DNA from: Lentzea sp. NEAU-D7
GTDB taxonomy: Bacteria; Actinomycetota; Actinomycetes; Mycobacteriales; Pseudonocardiaceae
Assembly: GCF_026242055.1 (NCBI RefSeq)
Contig: NZ_JAPJDL010000001.1
Location: 62,001-126,000 of the forward strand
Length of the DNA stretch: 64,000 nucleotides
Direction: 5' to 3'
Shown here: piece by piece, positions 9,462-17,822 of the stretch
Layout: every line of letters begins with the position of its first letter
Position numbering within the stretch: position 1 is the stretch's first letter
The notes under the pieces: model-generated
Told to the model about the DNA's origin: nothing
The model's input: the letters and a program-made list of their open reading frames with translations, nothing else
Databases searched by the model: none
Program-made: the position numbers and the translations under genes

Positions 9462-9497
9462 GGTCGCGCGACGGAGGTGCGGATCCGTCGCGCGACC
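9462..9497. promoter_or_regulatory. Perfect 14-bp inverted repeat in the FAAL/KAS divergent promoter region
   Basis: GGTCGCGCGACGGA at 9462-9475 is followed after 8 bases by its exact reverse complement at 9484-9497. Each arm also contains the palindrome GTCGCGCGAC. The site lies 38 bases before the KAS start and 70 bases before the FAAL start. It looks like an operator for a dimeric regulator serving both directions; the LuxR or AraC proteins nearby are candidates. A second, looser repeat (TTACGG 9435-9440, CCGTAA 9454-9459) lies next to it. Confidence 0.55.
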
Positions 9498-9534
9498 GCT
9501 GCCGCCGCGGACATGGCGGTGCTCTTCTGTTCGC

Positions 9535-10815
9535 ATGCCTCATGAACACACGTTTCTCGACTTCTCCCTCATGCACCCGTCCCTGCCGCCGTTGCCCGGC
9601 GGGGAGGAGGAGATCCTCGTCACCGGACTGGGCATGACGACCCCGCAGGGCGGCGACGTCCAGTCCACTTGGGACGGACTTCTGGCCGGCACCTCCGGTG
9701 TGCGCCTGCTCGACGCGCCGTGGGCGGCCGATCTGCCCGTGCGGCTCGGCGCCCCGGTGCGCGAGGACCCCGGAGAGCTGCTCGACCGGGTGGCGCGCCG
9801 CCGGATGGACCGCTGCCAGCAGCTCGCCGTCGTCGCCGCCCGGCAGGCGTGGGCGGACGCCGGGGCGCCGGACGTGGAGCCGGAACGGCTGGCGGTGGTG
9901 TTCGGCACCGGGATGGGCGGGGGTGCCACGCTGGTCGAGCAGTACGACCGGTGCCGGGAGCTCGGTCCCGGCCGCGTCTCGCCGTTCGCCGTCACGATGC
10001 TCATGCCGAACGGCCCGGCGGCCGCGGTGAGCATGGACCTCGGTGCGCGGGGCGGTGCGCACGCCCCCACCAGCGCGTGCGCGTCCGGCGCGGAGGCGAT
10101 CGCGCTCGGTGCCGCGCTGCTGCGCCGAGGGCTCGCGGACGTCGTCGTCGCCGGAGGCACCGAGGCGTGCCTCGGCAGGCTGTCGATCGCGGCGTTCGCC
10201 CGGATGGGAGCGCTGTCGCGCCGGCACGACCTGCCCGAGGGCGCGTCACGGCCCTTCGACTCCGGCCGGGACGGGTTCGTCATGGCCGAGGGCGCGGGCG
10301 CGCTCGTGCTGGAACGCGCCTCGTTCGCCCGCGCGCGGGGATCCAGGGGCGCCGCCCGGCTCGCCGGCATCGGCATGACCTCCGACGCGCACGACATGAC
10401 CGCGCCGTCACCGGACGGCCAGATCCGCGCCATCCGGCACGCGCTGCGGTCGGCGGGCCTGAGCCCGTACGACGTCACGCACGTCAACGCCCACGCACCG
10501 GGCACCCAGGTCGGCGACCGCGTCGAGGCGGCCGCCGTCCTGGAAGCCCTGGGCCCGCACCCGCTGGTCACCGCGACGAAGTCGGTGACCGGTCACCTGA
10601 TCGGCGGTGCGGGTGCGGTCGAGGCGATCTTCACCGTGCTCGCCGTGCGGGACGGCGTCGTCCCGCCGACGCGCAACCTCGACGACCAGGACTCCGACGT
10701 GAAGCTCGAGATCGTCGCGGACCGGCCGCGGCACGCGCGGATCGGGGCGGCGATCTCCAACTCGTTCGGCTTCGGCGGGCACAACGTCGTGCTGGCCTTC
10801 ACCCGGTCCGGGTGA
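9535..10815 (+). CDS. 3-oxoacyl-ACP synthase II-like (KAS, FabF/KasA type)
   Basis: 426 residues from ATG 9535. The condensing-enzyme triad is complete: nucleophile Cys in TSACASGAEA (C182), His in HVNAHAPGTQVGD (H320) and His in KSVTGHLIGGAGAVEA (H354). The first His motif usually reads NAHGTST; here it is NAHAPGT. The glycine-rich end SNSFGFGGHNVVL is intact. Such enzymes condense malonyl-ACP with an acyl-ACP in type II fatty acid synthesis. It lies among acyl-AMP ligases and a MabA-like reductase, suggesting extension of an activated fatty acid (inference). A 30-residue N-terminal extension precedes the core. Its 3' end overlaps the convergent LuxR gene by 17 bases. Confidence 0.85.
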   Translation: MPHEHTFLDFSLMHPSLPPLPGGEEEILVTGLGMTTPQGGDVQSTWDGLLAGTSGVRLLDAPWAADLPVRLGAPVREDPGELLDRVARRRMDRCQQLAVVAARQAWADAGAPDVEPERLAVVFGTGMGGGATLVEQYDRCRELGPGRVSPFAVTMLMPNGPAAAVSMDLGARGGAHAPTSACASGAEAIALGAALLRRGLADVVVAGGTEACLGRLSIAAFARMGALSRRHDLPEGASRPFDSGRDGFVMAEGAGALVLERASFARARGSRGAARLAGIGMTSDAHDMTAPSPDGQIRAIRHALRSAGLSPYDVTHVNAHAPGTQVGDRVEAAAVLEALGPHPLVTATKSVTGHLIGGAGAVEAIFTVLAVRDGVVPPTRNLDDQDSDVKLEIVADRPRHARIGAAISNSFGFGGHNVVLAFTRSG

Positions 10816-11431
10816 GCAGTCCCATGCGCTGTGCGAGCAACGCCGCGTGCATCCGGTTGGGCTGGCCCAGTTTCGCGAGGATGTGCGAGACGTGGGACTT
10901 CACCGTGGCGCAGGTGAGGTAGAGCTCCCGCGCGATCTCGTCGTTGCTGCGGCCGCGCGCCATCCTGACGAGCACCTGGCGTTCGCGGTCGCTGAGCAGT
11001 CCCAGCCCTCGATCCGCCTCCTCGGACGGGGGCACGATCTCGAACCGGTCGAGCAGGCGGCCCGTCACCTCGGCGCAGAGGTAGGCGTGGCCCCGCGCCA
11101 CGGCACGCACCGCCGCGAGGAGCTCCTCGCGGCTCGACCGCTTGAGCAGGAAGCCCCGTGCGCCGTCGTGGAGCACCCGGTGCAGCTGCTCGTCGGTGTC
11201 CTCCACCGCGAGCATGATGACGCCGCCGGCCGCGCACGTCCGGAGTCGCGCTATCGCGGTGATGTCCGCGGTGATCACCACCTGCGGTCGATGTCTTTGC
11301 GCCAGAAGCAGTCCCTCGGCGGCACGAGCCGTGTCGCCCACCACGACCACGTCCGCGTCCTCTTCCAGCGCGTGCCGGAACCCGGTGCGGACCAGGGCTT
11401 CCTCGTCGATCAGCAGCACGGAGACCAGCAT
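10799..11431 (-). CDS. LuxR/NarL-family response regulator with atypical receiver
   Basis: 210 residues from ATG 11431. The N-terminal half resembles a CheY-like receiver (LLIDEEALVRTGF start, FLLKRSSREELLAAVRAV end) and the last 65 residues are a clear LuxR helix-turn-helix (LSDRERQVLVRMARGRSNDE, then TCATVKSHVSHILAKLG). At the site where the phospho-acceptor normally sits in PDVVLMD, this protein reads PQVVITAD, so the aspartate is displaced by one residue or lost. Phosphorylation control is therefore doubtful. The start codon overlaps the stop of the upstream FabG-like gene (TGATG), so the regulator is translated with the reductase. No sensor kinase lies nearby. It probably controls the local acyl genes (inference). 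Confidence 0.8.
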   Translation of the reverse strand: MLVSVLLIDEEALVRTGFRHALEEDADVVVVGDTARAAEGLLLAQRHRPQVVITADITAIARLRTCAAGGVIMLAVEDTDEQLHRVLHDGARGFLLKRSSREELLAAVRAVARGHAYLCAEVTGRLLDRFEIVPPSEEADRGLGLLSDRERQVLVRMARGRSNDEIARELYLTCATVKSHVSHILAKLGQPNRMHAALLAQRMGLLTRTG

Positions 11432-12135
11432 CAGTGCCCCATCCCCAGCCCGCCGTCGATCGGGATGACGGCCCCCGTCACGTACCGCGCCGAGTCGCCG
11501 GCCAGCCACACGACCGCGGCGGCGACCTCCTCCGGTTCGGCGAAGCGGCGCAACGGGATCGAGTCCCGGTACTGCTTGCCGTACTGCTCGGGCAGCGACG
11601 AGGTCATGTCGGTGTTGACGTACCCCGGCGCGACGACGTTCGCGGTCACACCGCGGCTGCCCAGCTCGCGGGCCAGCGAGCGGGCGAGCCCGATCAGCCC
11701 GGCCTTGCTCGCGGCGTAGTTCGTGAGGCCCGCGCTGCCGTACATCCCGACCACCGAGGAGATGAAGATCATCCGGCCCCGTCGCGCGCGCGTCATCGGC
11801 ATGGCGGCCCGCCGCGCACAGCGCCACGCACCCGTGAGGTTGGTGTCGAGCACCGAGGTGAACCTGTCCTCGGTCATCCTGGTGATGAGGGTGTTGTCGG
11901 TGATCCCGGCGTTGGCGACGAGCACGTCGACGGGCCCCAGCTCCGCCTCGACCGCCGTGAACGCCGCGTCCACCTGCTCGCCGTCGGTCACGTCGCACTT
12001 CACGCCGAACGCGCCCGTCGGGCACTCCCCGCCCCGGTGGGTCACCGCCACCTTAACGCCGTCGGACACGAACGCCTCCGCGATCGCCCGGCCGATACCC
12101 CGGTTGCCTCCGGTCACCAGCACTGTGCGGGTCAT
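11431..12135 (-). CDS. fabG: 3-oxoacyl-ACP reductase, FabG1/MabA-like
   Basis: 234 residues from ATG 12135, chosen because AAGGAG lies 7 bases upstream; a longer frame to 12234 has no such site. It is a classical short-chain dehydrogenase: TGGNRGIG cofactor loop (8-15), NAG (75-77), catalytic Ser near 127, Tyr140 and Lys144 in YAASK. CDVTDGEQVDAAFTAVE and the C-terminal GAVIPIDGGLGMGH closely match, from memory, mycobacterial MabA (FabG1), the NADPH-dependent ketoacyl-ACP reductase of FAS-II. In mycobacteria mabA precedes inhA; here it is followed by a LuxR regulator and no enoyl reductase is visible. Adjacent to KAS and FAALs, it supports a dedicated acyl-elongation set. Confidence 0.85.
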   Translation of the reverse strand: MTRTVLVTGGNRGIGRAIAEAFVSDGVKVAVTHRGGECPTGAFGVKCDVTDGEQVDAAFTAVEAELGPVDVLVANAGITDNTLITRMTEDRFTSVLDTNLTGAWRCARRAAMPMTRARRGRMIFISSVVGMYGSAGLTNYAASKAGLIGLARSLARELGSRGVTANVVAPGYVNTDMTSSLPEQYGKQYRDSIPLRRFAEPEEVAAAVVWLAGDSARYVTGAVIPIDGGLGMGH

Positions 12136-12261
12136 GGTGTGCTCCTTCTGGATCATCGGCGTCCGGGTGATGCCGCTGGTCGGTGTCCCGGCCGCCCCTA
12201 TCGTGGGATCGGATTCGGGCACCGGCGCCCTCAACCTGTTCCGAGGTTAGGGAGATCGACG

Positions 12262-13293
12262 GTGTCGCCTGATGGCCCGCGCGGCCGACCTGTTGACCTT
12301 TCCGGCCAACCGCACCCGCACCGCCGTGGCGCCGCCGGTGTGCGGGCGATGGTCGAGGTCGGCGCCGAACACGGGGTGGATGCCCGGAAGTGCTTGCAGG
12401 ACACCGGCATCTCCCCCGCGATGCTGCACGGCGACACGGTCGTGAGCGGCACGCAGGAGCTCGCCGTCGCCGCCAACCTCGTCACGGCGACCGGCAGCGC
12501 GTCCGGGGTGGGACTCGCGGTCGGCGAGCGGCTTTCGTTGCGCGCCTACGGAGTCTGGGGCTTCGCGATGCTGACCTGCCCGACGGTCCGCGACGCCGTC
12601 GAGTTCGGCATGCGGTACCTGCCGCTCACCTACGCGGTCACGGGCCTGAGCCTGAGGGTGTCCGGTGGTGAGGCGTTCCTGATCGTGGACGACGACGGTT
12701 CCTCGGCCGCGCTGAGGCCGTTCCTCGTCGAGCGGGAGATCGCGGTGACGGCGGGCATCCTGCGCACCATCCTGGGCGAGTCGCCGCCGTCGATGCGGGT
12801 GGAGCTCCGCGTCCCCCGCGCGGTGTCGGCCGACTACGAGAAGGTGCTCGGGACGCCGGTGCGGTTCGGAGCTCCGCACAACGCGATCGTCACCGACGTC
12901 GCCGTGCTGGACCTCCCGCTGCCCCAGTCGGACCCGCTCACCCTGACGGTGTGCGAGCGCGCGTGCCGTTCGCTGCTGAGCGAACGCTGCTCCCCCTGCG
13001 TCGCGCAGAACGTGCGGGAGATCATCGCCGAAGGCGTGACCGAGGCCGAGCTGATCGCCGCACGACTGCACCTGTCGGCCCGCACGCTGCGCCGGCATCT
13101 CGCCGCGGAAGGGACGTCACTGCGCCACCTCGTCGACGAGGCCCGGCGTGCCCGGGCCATCGAGCTCATGACCCTGCACCGCCTCAGCGTCGAGCAGATC
13201 GCGCTGCGGCTGGGCTACGCCGACGCCGCCACGTTCATCCGCGCGTTCCGCCGGTGGACGGGCACCACGCCGGGCGCCTATCCCGTGCGCTGA
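12262..13293 (+). CDS. AraC-family transcriptional regulator with arabinose-binding-like N-domain
   Basis: 343 residues from GTG 12262, which has GGGAG upstream. Residues about 30-210 resemble the N-terminal domain found in OruR/ArgR-type AraC regulators (VEVGAEHGVDARKCLQDTGI and the LRAYGVWGFAMLTCPTVRDA block). The C-terminal 90 residues are an AraC double helix-turn-helix (LHLSARTLRRHLAAEGTSLR; IALRLGYADAATFIRAFRRW; GTTPGAYP). Length is standard for this subfamily. It is divergent from the fabG-luxR unit. A short dyad AACCT-N6-AGGTT at 12233-12248, just before its start, may be an autoregulatory site. The effector is unknown. Confidence 0.85.
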   Translation: MSPDGPRGRPVDLSGQPHPHRRGAAGVRAMVEVGAEHGVDARKCLQDTGISPAMLHGDTVVSGTQELAVAANLVTATGSASGVGLAVGERLSLRAYGVWGFAMLTCPTVRDAVEFGMRYLPLTYAVTGLSLRVSGGEAFLIVDDDGSSAALRPFLVEREIAVTAGILRTILGESPPSMRVELRVPRAVSADYEKVLGTPVRFGAPHNAIVTDVAVLDLPLPQSDPLTLTVCERACRSLLSERCSPCVAQNVREIIAEGVTEAELIAARLHLSARTLRRHLAAEGTSLRHLVDEARRARAIELMTLHRLSVEQIALRLGYADAATFIRAFRRWTGTTPGAYPVR

Positions 13294-15533
13294 TCGGCGG
13301 CCTCCGGCCCGAGCGGTTCGAGCCGGGCCGGCACGTGCTTGTGCCAGGGCGTGCCGGCCCATTCGTCGCGGTCCTCGGCGGCGGTGAGTTCGTTGGGGGC
13401 GACGCCGGTGCGCTCCCGCACGGTGAGCCCGAGGCCGTTGGGCAGCGAGATGTGGCCCGAGCGCATGGTGTCCGTGGCGTCGACGGACACGTCCGCGGTG
13501 CCGCGCCGGGTGGTGAGCCTGACCCGGTCGCCCGTCGTGACGCCCAGCCGTGCCGCGTCGGCGACGCTCATGCGCAGGCGGCCGTCCGGGTCGCGCCGCC
13601 GCCAGCCGGGGTCGCGCATGATCGTGTTGGCCGTGAACGCGCGCCGCTCGCCCGCGGACAGCACGAAGGGCCAGTCCGGGTCCTGGCGCGGGACGGGCCT
13701 GTCTCCCAGTGCGGCCACCGCGGCGAGCAGGTCCGGCACGGCGAGGTTGATCCGGTCACGGGGCATGCGCTGCCACGACGCGTCGTACTCGTCGTCGGTG
13801 ATGTGCACGCCGTGCCGGCCGTCCACGATCGCGGCGAAGAGCCGCTCCCCCGCCTCGATGCCGGTTCCGTAGCCGGCCTTCTCGACACCGGCCGGGTTCT
13901 TGCGGGCGCAGTCGTGGGCGGCCATCCACAGCACGGCGGCCGCCGAGGCGTCGTGCGGCAGCGTCGGGCCGAGGGTGCGGTACAGCAGGACGGACGCGAG
14001 CCGCCGCTTCACCGGATCCGCGAGGACGGCGAGGAACGCCTGCGCGAACTCGACCCGTCCGGCCGCCGCGGCCGCGCGCAGCGGCGCGTAGTCCTGTTCG
14101 GTGAGCGCGCCCGAGGCCTCGACGAGCCGGGCGTGGATCTCCGGCTCGGGCAGCACGCCGTCCGGTGCGGGCACGACGGGGTGGCGCAGGTGGAAGATGT
14201 TGCGCGGGAAGTCGAAGTTGAAGAACGTGGCCTCGAACTTCTCGAACTGCGTCGGCGCCGGCAGCACGTAGTCGGCCAGGCGCGCGGTCTCGGTCATCGC
14301 GATGTCGATGACGACCACGAGCTCCAGCGCGGCGAGGGCCTCCCGCATCCGAGCCGAGTCGGCCAGGGAGTGCGCGGGGTTCGCGCTCTCGACCAGCATC
14401 GCCCGGTAGCGGGCCGGGTGGTCGGTGAGGATCTCCTCGGCGATCACGTTGCACGGCACGAGGCCGCTGATGATCCGCGCGCCGGCGACGGGGCTGCGCG
14501 GGCCCTCGCCCTCGCCGTGCCCGCGGTCGCGGCCGATCGGCACCAGGCTCGACGGCACGTACTGGGCGCCTCGTTTGCCGAAGTTGCCGGTGAGCAGCCA
14601 GACCAGCTTCTCGACGTAGCTCACCAGCGTGGAGTCGCGGTTCATCTGTACACCGAGGTCCTCGAAGACGGCCACGGAGTCCGCGGCGGCGATCCGGGCG
14701 GCGACCGCCCGCACCAGCGTCTCCTCGACGTCGGCGACGGCGCAGTAGTCACCGACCGGTACGCGGCGCAGGACGTCGGTGACGGCGTCGAGGCCGTCCG
14801 CGTGCTCGGCGAGCCAGTCCGCGGCGATCAGGTCCTCCTGCACGAGCACGGCGGCCATCGCGGTCAGCAGGTAGAGGTCGGTGCCGGGCCTGACCTGGAG
14901 GTGGAAGTCGGCCAGCTGCGCCGTCTCGGTGCGCACGGGGTCGATCACGATCATCGACCGGGCCGGGTCCTTGGCGATGTCCTTGAGCACCGACCGCGCG
15001 CGGGGGAACCCGTGCGACTGGTAGGGGTTCTTGCCAACGAACAGCGCGACCTCGCAGTGCTCGAAGTCCGCGCGGGTCATGTTGCCGAGCATGCGGGCGC
15101 TGACCCAGAACTCGCCGGTCTTCTCCTGCGCGAGCGCGGACGAGCGGTAACGGGCGCCGAAGGCGGCCATGGTGGCGGGCGAGTAGGCGCCGCCGAGGTG
15201 GTTGCCCTGGCCGCCGCCACCGTAGTAGAAGATCGTCTCCCCGCCGGAGGTATCGCGGACCTCGCCCAGGCGCGCCGCGATCTCGCTGATCGCGGTGTCC
15301 CAGTCGATCTCCTCGAACGTGCCGTCGGGCCGCCGGCGCAACGGACGCGTGATCCGGCCCGTGTCGCCGTTCTGGTGCAGGTCCAGACGCAGCGCCTTGT
15401 TGCAGGTGTATCCGGCGGAGGCGGGGTGGAGCTTGTCACCGCGGATCTTGTCGAACGACCGGCCGTCCTCGCCGACGAGGATCTCGATCCCGCAGTTGCA
15501 CTCGCAGAGGATGCAGGCGCTGGGTTTCCACAT
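13278..15533 (-). CDS. Molybdopterin-dependent oxidoreductase with N-terminal 4Fe-4S cluster
   Basis: 751 residues from ATG 15533. The N-terminus has the cluster motif C7-x2-C10-x3-C14 and C44 (CILCECNCG, GYTCNKAL) of the DMSO reductase/formate dehydrogenase family. The molybdopterin-binding domains follow, and the C-terminal dinucleotide-binding domain includes SVADAARLGVTTGDRVRL. There is no Tat signal, so it is likely cytoplasmic. Substrate cannot be read: candidates include assimilatory nitrate reductase-like or formate dehydrogenase-like enzymes. It is preceded by a TetR gene ending 11 bases upstream and is likely in that operon. No separate electron-transfer subunit or cofactor genes are adjacent. 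Confidence 0.85.
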   Translation of the reverse strand: MWKPSACILCECNCGIEILVGEDGRSFDKIRGDKLHPASAGYTCNKALRLDLHQNGDTGRITRPLRRRPDGTFEEIDWDTAISEIAARLGEVRDTSGGETIFYYGGGGQGNHLGGAYSPATMAAFGARYRSSALAQEKTGEFWVSARMLGNMTRADFEHCEVALFVGKNPYQSHGFPRARSVLKDIAKDPARSMIVIDPVRTETAQLADFHLQVRPGTDLYLLTAMAAVLVQEDLIAADWLAEHADGLDAVTDVLRRVPVGDYCAVADVEETLVRAVAARIAAADSVAVFEDLGVQMNRDSTLVSYVEKLVWLLTGNFGKRGAQYVPSSLVPIGRDRGHGEGEGPRSPVAGARIISGLVPCNVIAEEILTDHPARYRAMLVESANPAHSLADSARMREALAALELVVVIDIAMTETARLADYVLPAPTQFEKFEATFFNFDFPRNIFHLRHPVVPAPDGVLPEPEIHARLVEASGALTEQDYAPLRAAAAAGRVEFAQAFLAVLADPVKRRLASVLLYRTLGPTLPHDASAAAVLWMAAHDCARKNPAGVEKAGYGTGIEAGERLFAAIVDGRHGVHITDDEYDASWQRMPRDRINLAVPDLLAAVAALGDRPVPRQDPDWPFVLSAGERRAFTANTIMRDPGWRRRDPDGRLRMSVADAARLGVTTGDRVRLTTRRGTADVSVDATDTMRSGHISLPNGLGLTVRERTGVAPNELTAAEDRDEWAGTPWHKHVPARLEPLGPEAADQRTG

Positions 15534-15544
15534 GAGCCGGACTC

Positions 15545-16123
15545 CTAGTCTCGTCGCTCCAGCAGGGGCGCGATCTCGGTGAGCACGTCGTCGAGCGGGC
15601 CCAGGTCGCGGTGCGCGCGGCAGAGGATGATCGCCCCCTCGATCGCGGACACGACCAACGTCGCCAGCCGCTGCGCGCGCTCGGCCGCGAAACCGCTGGC
15701 GGACAACGCTTCCGCGAGACTGGCCCGCCACCGGCCGAAGATCTCGCGCACCACGTCACCGGCCTCGGGGACGAGGTCGCGGCTGTCCACGGCCATCGCG
15801 GCGACGGGACATCCCGCCCGGTAGTCGGTCTTGGTCAGAGCCTTCTTCCAGAAGGCGACGAGCCGCCGCACCATCTGCTCGACGTCGCCCTCGGCCGCCG
15901 ACTCGCGGACCATGGTGGCGATGTGGTCACCGGCCTGGCGGACCGCGCCCAGGACCATCTCGTTCCGGCCGCCGGGGAAGTGGTGGTAGACGGAGCCCCG
16001 CGGCGCGCCGCTGTGCGCCAGAACGGCGTCGACCGTGACGCCGGCCGCGCCGCGTTCCCGCAGCAGCAGCACGGCGCTGTCCAGCATCCGCTGCTTGGTG
16101 CCGCGCCTGCCCTGCTCGCTCAT
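15545..16123 (-). CDS. TetR/AcrR-family repressor (LmrA/YxaF-like C-domain)
   Basis: 192 residues. The N-terminal DNA-binding domain is evident (TKQRMLDSAVLLLRERGAAG, then the recognition helix in GAPRGSVYHHFPGGRNEMV). The C-terminal ligand domain carries YRAGCPVAAMAV and REIFGRWRASLAEAL, resembling LmrA/YxaF-type TetR regulators that often control drug or flavonoid responses. It is the first gene of a unit with the molybdopterin oxidoreductase 11 bases downstream, so it probably represses itself and that enzyme. The region 16140-16175 before the start contains AT-rich dyad-like sequence (ATG near 16147 mirrored by CAT near 16160), only weakly suggestive of an operator. Confidence 0.85.
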   Translation of the reverse strand: MSEQGRRGTKQRMLDSAVLLLRERGAAGVTVDAVLAHSGAPRGSVYHHFPGGRNEMVLGAVRQAGDHIATMVRESAAEGDVEQMVRRLVAFWKKALTKTDYRAGCPVAAMAVDSRDLVPEAGDVVREIFGRWRASLAEALSASGFAAERAQRLATLVVSAIEGAIILCRAHRDLGPLDDVLTEIAPLLERRD

Positions 16124-16201
16124 CTCCCACCTCCCTGAATCGGGAGTATGACAGAGACCATAGTCGATGTCAGCACGGATCGGCGAGGTGAGCCGGACGT
16201 G

Positions 16202-16239
16202 CGCAAGGCCGCCCCGACGTGCTGCGGGGCGGCCTTGCG
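16202..16239. terminator. Rho-independent-type hairpin after the DUF4394 gene
   Basis: A perfect 15-bp stem (CGCAAGGCCGCCCCG at 16202-16216 and its complement at 16225-16239) encloses an 8-base loop. It begins 7 bases after the DUF4394 stop codon (minus strand). There is no U-tract, which is usual for high-GC actinobacteria. Confidence 0.7.
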
Positions 16240-16245
16240 ATCTGG

Positions 16246-17094
16246 TCAGGCGAAGGCGAGGCCCACGACGGTGCCGCCGGCGACGCCGACGACCGAGGCC
16301 CGTCCGCTGTCCAGGTCGACCTTCACCAGGAGCGAGCCTCCGAGCAGGGAGAACTCGGGCTGCACGGCGGCCATCGCGCGGTGCCGGCCGTTGGTGGTGG
16401 CGATGTCGAAGCCGTTGGTCCGGGCGATGTCGAGGCCGAGCTTGCCGACGGTGAAAAGCTGTCCGGTGTTCGGCGACACGACCGGCATCGCGCCGGCGAC
16501 CGTGCCCTGGGTGACGAGCGTGTCCGCGCGGCTGTCGACGTCGTACAGCGTGGTGGACGTCGCCCCGGCGACGCTGTTGGTGTAGCCGGCGCCCGAGACC
16601 TGAGGCGTGCGGCCCGCCGCCCGGTCACCGGGGGCGTAGGCGAGCGGGCCGTCGACGGCCGCCACGGCACCCGTGTCCGGCACCAGGCGCAGGTTCTGGC
16701 CGGTCGTGGTCACCAGGCGGATCCGGTCGACCGTCGGGTTGAAGTCGATCCCCGCCGCGGTTCCCTCGATCGCGGCGGGCGCCCCGACCGCCGTGGCGCG
16801 TCCGGTGCGCGGGTCGAGGACGTAGAGCTGACCGGACGCGGCGATCGCGTACAGCGCGCCGGTGGCGGGCCGCACGTCCATGCCGATGAGCCGGTCGCGG
16901 GCCTTGAGGCCGGTGACCCGGACGCGCTGCTGGGACAGCAACGGGGACGACCAGCTCCTGGTGCTCAGGACTCCGTCCGCCGTGAGCAGGTGGACTCGCG
17001 CCTGGTCGGCCGACGCCGAGGCCGGCGTCGCGGCCAGTGCGGTCATGAGCAGTGCGGCCGCGCCTGCGAGTGCGGTCGTGCGAGCGATGCGCAT
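16246..17094 (-). CDS. Secreted DUF4394-domain protein (beta-propeller-like)
   Basis: 282 residues from ATG 17094, chosen for the GGGAG 7 bases upstream. A signal peptide (ALAGAAALLMTALAATPASA) is followed by repeats typical of DUF4394: LIGMDVRPATGALYAIAASG, AAGIDFNPTVDRIRLVTTTG, and paired GATSTTLYDVDS / LGLDIARTNGFDIA blocks. DUF4394 proteins are exported and predicted to form beta-propellers; their role is unknown. It is transcribed away from the sigK-like gene and shares a 136-base divergent region with it. No SigK-type promoter is visible in its own direction, so co-regulation is possible but not shown. Confidence 0.8.
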   Translation of the reverse strand: MRIARTTALAGAAALLMTALAATPASASADQARVHLLTADGVLSTRSWSSPLLSQQRVRVTGLKARDRLIGMDVRPATGALYAIAASGQLYVLDPRTGRATAVGAPAAIEGTAAGIDFNPTVDRIRLVTTTGQNLRLVPDTGAVAAVDGPLAYAPGDRAAGRTPQVSGAGYTNSVAGATSTTLYDVDSRADTLVTQGTVAGAMPVVSPNTGQLFTVGKLGLDIARTNGFDIATTNGRHRAMAAVQPEFSLLGGSLLVKVDLDSGRASVVGVAGGTVVGLAFA

Positions 17095-17175
17095 GTTCTC
17101 TCCCGATGTCCGTTCGTGCAACGCAGGTGTGTACGACCGAACCGGTCACCGCGTTGAAATCGGGGCGGAAATCGC

Positions 17176-17202
17176 CCATCCGCCACCCGGCCGGTCTCGA
17201 AT
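17176..17202 (+). promoter_or_regulatory. Candidate SigK-type promoter before the sigma factor gene
   Basis: CCATCC at 17176-17181, a 15-base spacer, then TCGAAT at 17197-17202, ending 28 bases before the sigma factor ATG. From memory the mycobacterial SigK consensus is CCATCC with CCGAAT at 15-17 bases, so this is one mismatch away. The same arrangement occurs before the fasciclin gene, implying autoregulation. A weaker copy (CAATCC, 15 bases, TCGAAG; 17789-17815) precedes the anti-sigma gene. Confidence 0.6.
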
Positions 17203-17230
17203 CCCGTGCAGGACCGGCGACGGGGAGCTC

Positions 17231-17785
17231 ATGGCGCACATCGGCAGACGACGGAGATCCGGCCCGCGTGGCGACGAGGCCTTCCAGGAGATCTACTCCC
17301 TGCACGCACCGGAGCTGCACCGCTTCGCACTGCGGCAGCTCGGCGACGACGGCGCGGCGGAGGAGGTCGTGCAGGAGGTGTTCCTGCGGGCGTGGAGGTC
17401 GGCGGACGGCTTCAGGCCCGAACTGGCCAGCCTGCGCGTCTGGCTCTTCGCGATCGCCCGCAACGTCGTGGTCGACGAGGTCCGGTCCCGGCTGCGCCAC
17501 GACAGGCGGATGACCGCCGCACGGGCGGCCGCCACCGAGGCCGGCGAGGTGGCGGGGGACTTCGCGCACACCGCGATCGACGGACGACTGGTCCAGATGG
17601 GACTGTCGCGGATCAACGCGGACCAGCGCGCCGCGGTCGTCGAGACCCACCTGCGGGGCCGGTCCTATCGTGATGTGGCAGCGGAACTGCAGGTTCCCCA
17701 GGCGACGTTGCGCAGCAGAGTCCACTTCGGTCTCAAGGCGTTGCGGTCGGTGATGGCGGACATGGGGGTGCGAAACGCGGTGTGA
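17231..17785 (+). CDS. sigK: ECF sigma factor, SigK-like
   Basis: 184 residues from ATG 17231 (GGGGAG lies close upstream; the longer upstream frame has no family similarity). Region 2 spans about residues 15-85 (EIYSLHAPELHRFALRQLGD, EEVVQEVFLRAW, LRVWLFAIARNVVVDEVRS) and region 4 about 115-175 (INADQRAAVVETHLRGRSYR, VPQATLRSRVHFGLKAL). ECF factors direct RNA polymerase to envelope or stress genes. Assignment to SigK rests on context: the next gene is RskA-like and the convergent neighbour is MPT83-like, the best-known SigK target. A matching promoter precedes it. Confidence 0.8.
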   Translation: MAHIGRRRRSGPRGDEAFQEIYSLHAPELHRFALRQLGDDGAAEEVVQEVFLRAWRSADGFRPELASLRVWLFAIARNVVVDEVRSRLRHDRRMTAARAAATEAGEVAGDFAHTAIDGRLVQMGLSRINADQRAAVVETHLRGRSYRDVAAELQVPQATLRSRVHFGLKALRSVMADMGVRNAV

Positions 17786-17822
17786 GGCCAATCCGATCAC
17801 CGGACGGTTTCGAAGTAGACGT

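Noticed and set aside
12951..15548. Plus-strand frame of about 865 codons
   Set aside because: Antisense to the molybdopterin oxidoreductase, with no recognisable protein features.
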